A stretch of 58,422 nucleotides of DNA from an uncultured Collinsella sp. (GTDB taxonomy: Bacteria > Actinomycetota > Coriobacteriia > Coriobacteriales > Coriobacteriaceae). The translations under genes were made by a program, and so were the position numbers. The notes beneath the pieces are model-generated. The model did no database searches and had not been told where the DNA came from. It saw nothing but the letters and a program-made list of their open reading frames with translations. The stretch lies in assembly GCA_900543275.1 (NCBI GenBank), contig UQQL01000005.1:1-58422 (forward strand), read 5' to 3'. Shown here piece by piece: positions 49,660 to 56,248 of the stretch; position 1 is the stretch's first letter, and every line of letters starts with the position of its first letter.

Positions 49660-50256
49660 ATGGATAAGGCTGAGTTGCGGCGGGCGGTGATTGCTCGGCG
49701 CGATGCTCTTGATTTGGACTTGCGGGCAGCGAAGTCTGCTGATATCTGTGCACGGCTGGTTGAGCTGCTGGGCCGCTTGGATGCCGCGGCGCCGCGCACC
49801 GTTGCCGTCTATGCCGCGATGGGTTCCGAGGCAGACCCTGCCGCGTTTGCCGCTGCGGCCGCCGCGCGCGGCTGGCGCGCAGCCTATCCGTGCATGCTCT
49901 CGGCAGCCGAAGCCGCAGCTTGTGGCCAGCGTATGTGCATGCGGGCAGTTGCCGCCGACGATGCGTCCGCGGCTCCGTTTATCACTCATCCCACGCGAAC
50001 CTTCGCTGCCGCGGACATCGGCAGCAACCGCTTCCCCATCGTGCCTGCCGAAGCACTCGACATGATTGTTGTGCCGCTCGTGGCCTTCGACCAAACCGGC
50101 GCGCGCCTGGGCTACGGCGGCGGCTGCTACGACCGTTACCTGTCCATGCTCTCGCCCGCATGTCAAATCGTCGGCATCGCCTTTGACGAACAGCGCATCG
50201 ACCACGTCCCCACCGACGTCCACGACCTGCCGCTGCCCAACATCGTCAGCGCCTAA
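49660..50256 (+). CDS. 5-formyltetrahydrofolate cyclo-ligase
   Basis: 198 residues from MDKAELRRAVIARRDAL. The N-terminal R-R-x(3)-R-x-A region and the C-terminal signature 'VPLVAFDQTGARLGYGGGCYDRYL' define the family. It converts 5-formyl-THF to 5,10-methenyl-THF with ATP. The Ala-rich middle is typical of high-GC actinobacteria. The start follows GGGAGAGGGG. Confidence 0.93.
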   Translation: MDKAELRRAVIARRDALDLDLRAAKSADICARLVELLGRLDAAAPRTVAVYAAMGSEADPAAFAAAAAARGWRAAYPCMLSAAEAAACGQRMCMRAVAADDASAAPFITHPTRTFAAADIGSNRFPIVPAEALDMIVVPLVAFDQTGARLGYGGGCYDRYLSMLSPACQIVGIAFDEQRIDHVPTDVHDLPLPNIVSA

Positions 50257-50282
50257 ATGTCGTTGTATCGCACCCGCAAGAT

Positions 50283-50450
50283 AAGCGTGGAAAATCTCCC
50301 ACTTTGGGACTGTTCGGGGGCAAAAAACGGGAGATTATCCACGCTCATTATTCAAACGTCCGATAATCCACGCTCGTATGTCTGAAAATCCACGCTCAAT
50401 CAACGCGCGTCCAGATTTCCGCGCTCGTGTGTCCGATTATCCACGCTCGT
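50283..50450. repeat. Phased CCACGCTC repeat array, locus 2
   Basis: CCACGCTC-type units occur at 50339, 50368, 50390, 50419 (CCGCGCTC) and 50441: steps of 29, 22, 29 and 22 bp. Each unit has the form GTCCGA-AT-rich-CCACGCTC. On the left, AGCGTGGAAAATCTCCC (50284) forms an inverted repeat with GGGAGATTATCCACGCT (50329). No protein-coding potential is apparent. Confidence 0.8.
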
Positions 50451-50474
50451 GCAGCTTAACGCCCCGCAACCGCC

Positions 50475-51437
50475 TCAACATGCACGCGGCACGCCGGCAA
50501 CTTTGAGTTTGCGATCGAGCTTTGCCGGATCCCTCAGATCATCCCAGCACAAGCGCACGATCCTGCAGTTATCAAGCAGCGAAAGCCTCGACTCGCGCTG
50601 GCGCTCATCAAACTGCGCTTTTGCGAGCTTGCCCTCCTCCGCTGCCTTCTCGCTTTTAACGAATCCGTCAAATTCCCCGATGATCAGCCGATCTTCCACG
50701 CGCCACAAGTAGTCGACGCGATACGGCCGTCCCGGCTCAACCGGGTCGAACAGCTCAATTTGCAGCTCCGGCGTCTGCCAGCCGCGCTCGATCATCAGGG
50801 CGCGCGCCTTGGACTCGCCACCGCTTTCCGACAGGCCATCGGCATACCGTGCAACCCTGCGCGCCGTCACAACACCGCGACGATTTAAGCCAAGCTTGTT
50901 GACTGCCTCAACGAGATGCTCCTTCGACAACAGCTGCTCATGGAGCGCCGAGTCCGCAATGATCAGCCCTTCGACAAACGATGCTTCGACCAGGCAATCC
51001 GCAATCGTTTGATCGATATCGGTCACGGCAATATCCATCTGGCTTGCCCGTGTTCGATAAGCATACCGATGGCGAATGACCTGAGAGCCCGGCGTCGTCG
51101 ATTGCGCCGGCGCCACGGCGATATGGATGTGCGTCAAATTGGCATGCGAAACCGAAAGGCCATAGATAACAGCCGCCGTATAGGAGCAAAACGTCCAGTC
51201 GGGGTGCTTTTGCGCAAGCGCCCGTACCCGATGCAGATAACGCTGCCGAAACTTGAGCTCGGACCAGTATTCCGGACGCGCATACAGTCCCGGCATGACC
51301 ACTTCGAGACTTCCCGCCGCCGCCCGCCGCTCAATCTGCTTTGCCTCCGCCGTCGTGCGCGCGTACACGCAGCTCATCTGCTGCTCGCACGCTTTAATGT
51401 GGCCCGTAAGTCTTTGATTCGCCGTCATGTTTGCCAT
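50475..51437 (-). CDS. AbiEi-like/DUF559-like nuclease-fold protein
   Basis: 320 residues from the ATG four bases after GGAGG. The N-terminal region (about 10-100: HIKACEQQMSCVYARTTAEA, GLYARPEYW, 'FCSYTAAVIYGL') resembles the winged-helix AbiEi_4 antitoxin domain. The C-terminal domain (about 215-320) has YRVDYLWRVEDRLIIGEFDG, KAQFDERQRESRLSLL and RIVRLCWDDL, a DUF559/Vsr-like nuclease pattern with D, E and Q/R residues. It is the third nuclease-fold protein of this type in the window. It is not adjacent to an AbiEii-like toxin. Confidence 0.72.
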   Translation of the reverse strand: MANMTANQRLTGHIKACEQQMSCVYARTTAEAKQIERRAAAGSLEVVMPGLYARPEYWSELKFRQRYLHRVRALAQKHPDWTFCSYTAAVIYGLSVSHANLTHIHIAVAPAQSTTPGSQVIRHRYAYRTRASQMDIAVTDIDQTIADCLVEASFVEGLIIADSALHEQLLSKEHLVEAVNKLGLNRRGVVTARRVARYADGLSESGGESKARALMIERGWQTPELQIELFDPVEPGRPYRVDYLWRVEDRLIIGEFDGFVKSEKAAEEGKLAKAQFDERQRESRLSLLDNCRIVRLCWDDLRDPAKLDRKLKVAGVPRAC

Positions 51438-51875
51438 GTCGCCTCCAAACTCTTGGAACGGCGCCAACGTACCAGACGGTTTCATGCGAAGTCTGACCAA
51501 ATGCTGTCCAGCAGCTGACCAAATGCTTGACGGTTTTGGACGTTTTAGGCCAATGCTCTATATCTGCAGGTAGAGCGGTTGTCCAGAGGTCCCTGTCTCC
51601 ACATTTTTATGCCTCAAAAGCCGTCGATTTCATTGAAAGAAAATATGCCGTGGCTCAAAACTACCTAGTTTGTGACATGGTCCGTATGTACTCGACGCGT
51701 GATGGGGCCGCCGGTACGACGGCTGAAGAAAATTGAGCGTGGAAAATCTCCCGTTTTGAGCCCGTTCCTCGACCAAAAATGGGAGATTATCCACGCTCGT
51801 TTTCAAACGTCCGAAAATCCACGCTCGTCGCGTAGCGGCCACGGTAACCGCCGCAGCCACAGCCACGACAGCGGC
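51438..51875. other. Intergenic region with repeat cluster copy C and no convincing gene
   Basis: Positions 51491-51540 contain CTGACCAAATGCTGTCCA, CTGACCAAA and GCTTGACGG, like 10.75 and 35.4 kb. A 69-codon plus-strand frame (51527-51736) has no ribosome-binding site or family resemblance and is not called. Confidence 0.5.
51735..51829. repeat. Phased CCACGCTC repeat, locus 3
   Basis: GAGCGTGGAAAATCTCCC (51735) inverted to GGGAGATTATCCACGCTC (51781-51798), then a further unit CCACGCTC at 51819, 28 bp later. It is nearly the left half of locus 2. Confidence 0.78.
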
Positions 51876-52802
51876 CTAGTGCTCCTCGCCGGCGCGAGCC
51901 AGGTCGTAGGGCGTGGTTTGGTAGACGTAGTAGTTGAGCCAGTTGGTGTAGAGCAGCTGAGCCTGGCTGCGCCAGACGTTGCGCGGCTCGGCGGTGGGGT
52001 CGTCGTTCGGGAAGTAATGCGCCGGCACCTGAGGGTTGAGCCCGCGCTTCACGTCGCGCTCGTACTCCAAGCGCAACGTGTCGGTATCGTACTCCGGATG
52101 GCCAAAGACAAAGAAGCGGCGGCTGTCGGTCGACTTGACGATGTACAGGCCAACCTCGTCAGACACGGCCACGACCTCGAGCTGCGGCTCGGCCTCCACG
52201 TCCTCGCGGCGCACATCGGTGTTGCGCGAATGCACGGCATAGAAACGATCGTCAAAGCCGCGGACCAGCGGGCTTTGCGGCTTCACCAGATAATGCTCAA
52301 ATACGCCGCTCGCCTTTGCCGGCAGGTCGTACTTCTGGATACCGTAATGATGGTAGAGCCCCGCCTGCGCGCCCCAACAAATGTGAAGCGTGGAGTGCAC
52401 GTGCGTGGTGGACCAATCCATGATCTGGCAGAGCTCGGGCCAGTAGTCGACCTCCTCGAACGGCATCTGCTCCACGGGCGCGCCCGTGATAATCAGGCCG
52501 TCGTAGTGGATGTCGCGGATGTCGTCGAACGTGCGGTAGAACGTCTCCAGGTGACCGGCGCTCACGTGCGTGGCCTCGTGCGTCTTGGTACGCAGCAGGT
52601 CCACCTCCACCTGCAGCGGCGTGTTGGAGAGCTTGCGCATGATCTGCGTCTCGGTGGCGATTTTGGTGGGCATGAGGTTGAGGATGAGCACGCGCAGCGG
52701 ACGGATGTCCTGGTGCAGCGCGCGGTACTCGGTCATGACAAAGATGTTCTCGCTCTCGAGCTGCGCGGCGGCAGGGAGGGCGTCGGGGATGCGAATGGGC
52801 AT
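51876..52802 (-). CDS. metA: Homoserine O-acetyltransferase (MetA type, Glu111)
   Basis: 308 residues, full length, with AAGGAG before the ATG. Catalytic Cys142 lies in HICWGAQAGLYHHYG; the catalytic His lies further on in FFVFGHPEYD. Residue 111 is Glu (ITGAPVEQMPF). In MetA proteins Glu at this position selects acetyl-CoA, whereas Gly selects succinyl-CoA. It therefore most likely makes O-acetylhomoserine for methionine synthesis. No SAM riboswitch was recognised in front of it. Confidence 0.92.
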   Translation of the reverse strand: MPIRIPDALPAAAQLESENIFVMTEYRALHQDIRPLRVLILNLMPTKIATETQIMRKLSNTPLQVEVDLLRTKTHEATHVSAGHLETFYRTFDDIRDIHYDGLIITGAPVEQMPFEEVDYWPELCQIMDWSTTHVHSTLHICWGAQAGLYHHYGIQKYDLPAKASGVFEHYLVKPQSPLVRGFDDRFYAVHSRNTDVRREDVEAEPQLEVVAVSDEVGLYIVKSTDSRRFFVFGHPEYDTDTLRLEYERDVKRGLNPQVPAHYFPNDDPTAEPRNVWRSQAQLLYTNWLNYYVYQTTPYDLARAGEEH

Positions 52803-53013
52803 GGATGCTCCTTACGAGTCAGTTGCAGCTATGGTACAACGACCGGCCCCATCCGCGCGAGCACATCGCCCGGCGATGTCGCCGGCGGCCCAAATCACTC
52901 CAAAAGTAGAGATTAAAGCATGTCCCAAAAATCTACTTCGCTTTAGCCTAGCAAAGTGACGGCAGGAGGCTACAATGGTTCGACGCGAAAAACTCGGCCG
53001 AAAGGATACATAT

Positions 53014-53991
53014 ATGTACCAGACGCGTAAGATCGGTGTGGTCGGCCAGGGCCACGTAGGAGCACATGTCGCCAACAGCCTGCTCATGCAGGGCATTGCC
53101 GATGAGCTGTACCTGTGCGATATCAACGAGGCCAAGGTGACGTCCGAGGTCCAGGACCTGCGCGACTCCCTCTCGTTTGTCCCGTACAACACCAAGATCG
53201 TCAACTGCTACGACCACTACGAGGAGCTGGCCTGCTGCGACGTCATCGTCAACGCCGCCGGCAAGGTCGCGCTGGCCGCCGGCAACCGCGACGGCGAGCT
53301 GTTCTTTACCACCGACGCCGCCCGCACCTTTGCCAAGCGCATCGTCGACGCCGGCTTTGACGGCATCTTCGTGAGCATCTCCAACCCCTGCGACGTCGTG
53401 TGCACCGAGCTGTGGCACCTGACCGGCTACGATCCCAAGAAGATCATCGGCTCGGGCTGCGGCCTGGACTCCGCCCGCCTGCGCACCGAGATCTCCAAGA
53501 AGGTCGGCGTGAGCCCCAAGTCCATCGACGCCTACATGATCGGCGAGCACGGCTTTAGCCAGCTTGCCGCCTTTAAGGCCGCAACCATCGCCGGCAAAAA
53601 CCTCAACGAGCTTCAGGCCGAGAACCCCGACAAGTACTCCTTTGACCACATGGAGGTCGAGGAGCTCGCGCGTAAGGGCGGCTATGTGACCTACCAGGGC
53701 AAGCAGTGCACCGAATACGCCGTCGCCAACTCCGCCGCGCGCGTCTGCGCCGCCGTGCTGCACAACGAGCACGCCGTGCTTTCCGCTTCCACGCTCATGA
53801 CCGGCCAGTATGGCGAGGAGGGTATCTTTACCTCCCTGCCGTGCGTGATCGGTGCCGAGGGCGTCGAGGAGGTCTACACGCTCGACCTGTCCGAGTACGA
53901 GCTCGAGGGCTTCCACAAGAGCTGCCAGCACATCCGCGACAACATCGCCCAGCTCGACTGGTGGGACACCGAGGCCTACGACGCAAAGTAG
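53014..53991 (+). CDS. L-lactate/L-2-hydroxyacid dehydrogenase (LDH/MDH superfamily)
   Basis: 325 residues from MYQTRKIGVVGQGHVG; AAAGGA lies upstream. NAD-binding GxGxxG at 11-16 with acidic DINEAK (36-41), Asp152/Arg155 in GLDSARLR, and catalytic His179 in IGEHGF. The substrate loop around residues 88-96 (AAGNRDGEL) differs from typical lactate dehydrogenase and is nearer to L-2-hydroxyisocaproate dehydrogenases. It reduces pyruvate or a branched 2-oxoacid with NADH. It has its own terminator, and its codon usage suggests high expression. Confidence 0.9.
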   Translation: MYQTRKIGVVGQGHVGAHVANSLLMQGIADELYLCDINEAKVTSEVQDLRDSLSFVPYNTKIVNCYDHYEELACCDVIVNAAGKVALAAGNRDGELFFTTDAARTFAKRIVDAGFDGIFVSISNPCDVVCTELWHLTGYDPKKIIGSGCGLDSARLRTEISKKVGVSPKSIDAYMIGEHGFSQLAAFKAATIAGKNLNELQAENPDKYSFDHMEVEELARKGGYVTYQGKQCTEYAVANSAARVCAAVLHNEHAVLSASTLMTGQYGEEGIFTSLPCVIGAEGVEEVYTLDLSEYELEGFHKSCQHIRDNIAQLDWWDTEAYDAK

Positions 53992-54034
53992 GCCGCTGGC
54001 TGCCGCAACCTTGCGAATCTAAGCGCGATACTAA

Positions 54035-54074
54035 GCGGGCCGCGCCGGAAATCCCCGGCGCGGCCCGCTTTTTT
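54035..54074 (+). terminator. Terminator after the LDH-family gene
   Basis: GCGGGCCGCGCCGG pairs with CCGGCGCGGCCCGC over a six-base loop, followed by TTTTTT, 43 nt after the stop. Confidence 0.93.
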
Positions 54075-54098
54075 GACTCACGCAGTGCCCTTGCGAAT

Positions 54099-54279
54099 CG
54101 AAGGTGAATACTTTTCCGCGAAGTGAACGAGCAAAAACGAGCCCCCGAAGCATCGACACTTTTCAGACGCCGTTTCCTGCGGTTTCGCCAAGTTTTTCCT
54201 GCAGTTTTGGCGTCAAAAAGTGTGGATGCTTCGGGGTCCAAAATAGGTCGTTCACTTCGCGGAAAAGTATTCACCTTCG
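54099..54279. repeat. 181-bp palindromic element, copy 2
   Basis: The ends CGAAGGTGAATAC and GTATTCACCTTCG are perfect inverted repeats; the next block TTTTCCGCGAAGTGAACGA is also perfectly inverted. Inside, CCCCGAAGCATC and GATGCTTCGGGG pair, with CGACACTTTT/AAAAGTGTGG further in. The outermost 8 bp differ from copy 1 (33969-34150), yet in both copies they remain self-complementary. Confidence 0.82.
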
Positions 54280-54313
54280 TTTTCGCGCAGACACGAATCC
54301 GGCCGCCACAACG

Positions 54314-54346
54314 CAAAACGGGGCCCGCGCGCAGCGCAGACCCCGT
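54314..54346 (-). terminator. Terminator after the second SIS gene
   Basis: On the minus strand ACGGGG...CCCCGT with a central TGCGC/GCGCG stem is followed by TTTTGC, 22 bp after the SIS stop. Confidence 0.75.
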
Positions 54347-54368
54347 CAAAAAAGATAATTCCCGTTAC

Positions 54369-55337
54369 CTAGTACTGCTCGATGCCCATGTAGCGACGAA
54401 CCTCGGGGCTGTGGTCGAACACCTTGCCGCGGGCGGCGCGCAGCTCGCAGCTCATGTTGTAGAAGAAGATCGGCTCCAGGTACGAACGCACGCCGGCAGG
54501 CACGTCGCCCACGCCGTACTCGAGTGCGTCGAGCACCATGACCGTATCGGTGTGCGTGTTGAGGAACGCCAGCGCGCGCTCCTCCATGGGGCGGCACTCG
54601 CCCGATCCGAGCTGCACAAAGTAGAACACGCCGGGCTCGGTAGCCTCGAACGGGCCGTGGAAGTACTCGCCGGAGTGGATGTAGCAGCAGTGCTGCCACT
54701 GCATCTCCATGAGCGAGCAGATGGCCATGGCGTAGGTCTGGCTAAAGTTGGGGCCGGATCCCAGGATGTAGAAGAACTCGTGCTGCTGGCAGAGCTCGGC
54801 AAAGCGGGCGCCCAGCTCGGCGTTGACCTTCTCGCGGGCAGCGGGCAGCAGCGCATCCATCTGCTTAAGGCCGGCGTACATGTCGGCGAGTGCCTCGTAA
54901 CCCTCCTGCTGGTCGAGCAGCTCGGCGGCGATCAGAGCGCCGATGCCCTGCGGCACCTCGGCCTGTGGCACGCCTTCGCCCCACGGATAGACCCAGGTGG
55001 TCCACTTGCCGTTGTCGATCTTTGAGCCCTCGCAGTCGGTGAGGGCAACGACCTCGGCGCCGGCGGCGAGCGCCATCTCGCAACCGTCGACGACCTCCTG
55101 CGTATTGCCGCTGTGGCTGCAGGCGACGACGAGCGACTTCGGCCCCAGGCTCTTGGGCGCCATCAGGCAAAACTCGCGTGCCGTGTAGACCGTCGAGGCA
55201 AACGTGGTGGCCTCGCGCTTGAGCAGCTCGTTAGCCGGCATGAGGTCGATCATCGAACCGCCGCAGGCGATCCAAAAGACGTTCTCGATCTTACCCTTGC
55301 GCTCGATAATTTCCTGAATCAGATCGTGTGCGTTCAC
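54369..55337 (-). CDS. SIS-domain sugar-phosphate isomerase/deglycase (FrlB-like), second copy
   Basis: 322 residues from a GTG with GGAGGAG seven bases upstream. VFWIACGGSMIDLMPANELL (about 20), CSHSGNTQEVVDGCEMALAAG and YIHSGEYFHGPFEATEPG correspond block by block to the enzyme at 38742-39710, but overall identity is moderate. It probably acts on a related phosphorylated sugar-amine (fructoselysine-type). No transporter is adjacent; the regulator upstream is a GntR of the same subfamily. An aminosugar isomerase is the alternative. Confidence 0.82.
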   Translation of the reverse strand: MNAHDLIQEIIERKGKIENVFWIACGGSMIDLMPANELLKREATTFASTVYTAREFCLMAPKSLGPKSLVVACSHSGNTQEVVDGCEMALAAGAEVVALTDCEGSKIDNGKWTTWVYPWGEGVPQAEVPQGIGALIAAELLDQQEGYEALADMYAGLKQMDALLPAAREKVNAELGARFAELCQQHEFFYILGSGPNFSQTYAMAICSLMEMQWQHCCYIHSGEYFHGPFEATEPGVFYFVQLGSGECRPMEERALAFLNTHTDTVMVLDALEYGVGDVPAGVRSYLEPIFFYNMSCELRAARGKVFDHSPEVRRYMGIEQY

Positions 55338-55393
55338 GGTGACGCTCCTCCTTGTGTGGCGGCTTTGAGCGACGACAGCTCGTACCTGCGGTC

Positions 55394-55410
55394 GTTCTAT
55401 GTTGTCCTAT
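55394..55410 (-). promoter_or_regulatory. Operator of the second SIS module, site 1
   Basis: On the plus strand GTTCTATGTTGTCCTAT: two GTYCTAT words 10 bp apart. On the minus strand it starts at the end of the -10 box, so a bound regulator would block the promoter. Confidence 0.62.
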
Positions 55411-55438
55411 TTATAGCACGCAAGCTGTCGCTGGTGAA
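55410..55438 (-). promoter_or_regulatory. Promoter of the second SIS gene
   Basis: TTCACC (55438-55433), a 17-bp spacer and TATAAA (55415-55410) on the minus strand. Confidence 0.6.
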
Positions 55439-55455
55439 GTCATTTCGCCAAACTT

Positions 55456-55472
55456 GTTCTATGTTGTTCTAT
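55456..55472 (-). promoter_or_regulatory. Operator of the second SIS module, site 2
   Basis: GTTCTATGTTGTTCTAT, matching site 1 at 16 of 17 positions and lying 62 bp upstream of it, immediately downstream of the GntR gene. The two sites could support DNA looping. Confidence 0.62.
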
Positions 55473-55481
55473 CTGTGGACG

Positions 55482-56246
55482 TTAGATGTCGAACACGTAG
55501 CGCGAGCCCACGATCTTTTGGCGCCCGAGCAGCAGGGGGCGCTCGTCCGCATCGGTAAAGTACGCCTCCATATAGAAGAGCGGCTCGCCAACCGGCACCT
55601 CCAGCAGTGGAGCCGCCTGAGCATCGGCAAGCGCGATCTCCACGGTACAGGGGTCGGACTTGAGCGGCGCGCGACCCGAATGCTCGGCAACGAGCGCAAA
55701 GATCGAGTTATCGGCGAGGTCCTTATCGGCAAGTGTCTGCAGATAGGGATGGTCGGCCAGCACAAAGGCGTTGTTCTCGAGCATAACGGGCACGCCGTCG
55801 GCCGTGCGCACGCGCTCGACCACGATGAGTTCGGCACCGGGCTCCACGCCAAAAAACGCCGCGTCCTCGCGCGTCGCCGCAACCACCGTGCGCGACACCA
55901 GGCGCGCTCCGGCCACCATGTCATTGGCGGCGCAACCCTCGGTAAAGCTCTGTACGTCGCCTTTCTGGCGAATCTTGCGCTTGAGCTTGGGGGCGCACAC
56001 AAAGGTGCCCCTGCCCTGCTGGCGGTTGAGATACCCCGCGCGCGACAGCTCCTCGATGGCTCGGCGCACGGTGATGCGCCCCACGCCGTAGGACTTCGCA
56101 AGCTCCATCTCGGAAGGAATGCGCGAGCCAGCTGCGTACACGCCGCGCGCGATCTCGCCCTTTAGGTCATCCATGACCTGCTGGTACAGCGGCACGGCGG
56201 AAACCTCGGCGCGCTCGGAACGTTCGGTCTTGCTATCGGATGCCAT
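55482..56246 (-). CDS. GntR-family (HutC subfamily) regulator of the second SIS gene
   Basis: 254 residues. After a polar N-terminus (about 1-17), the winged helix-turn-helix reads LYQQVMDDLKGEIARGVYAA, SYGVGRITVRRAIEELSRAG and GRGTFVC, followed by a UTRA domain (about 100-250). It starts 2 bp after the recQ stop codon, so it is probably co-transcribed with recQ. The GTTCTAT direct repeats in front of the SIS gene are its likely targets; they differ from the ACATGT sites of the first module. Confidence 0.9.
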   Translation of the reverse strand: MASDSKTERSERAEVSAVPLYQQVMDDLKGEIARGVYAAGSRIPSEMELAKSYGVGRITVRRAIEELSRAGYLNRQQGRGTFVCAPKLKRKIRQKGDVQSFTEGCAANDMVAGARLVSRTVVAATREDAAFFGVEPGAELIVVERVRTADGVPVMLENNAFVLADHPYLQTLADKDLADNSIFALVAEHSGRAPLKSDPCTVEIALADAQAAPLLEVPVGEPLFYMEAYFTDADERPLLLGRQKIVGSRYVFDI

Positions 56247-56248
56247 CG

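Noticed and set aside
50339..50448. CRISPR array
   Set aside because: Repeats are short, the spacing alternates 29/22 bp, the intervening sequence is not unique, and no cas genes are near.
51527..51736. A 69-residue plus-strand protein
   Set aside because: There is no ribosome-binding site or recognisable family, and it runs into a non-coding repeat.
52803..53013. SAM riboswitch upstream of metA
   Set aside because: The short divergent gap shows no S-box core; it is probably just two promoters.
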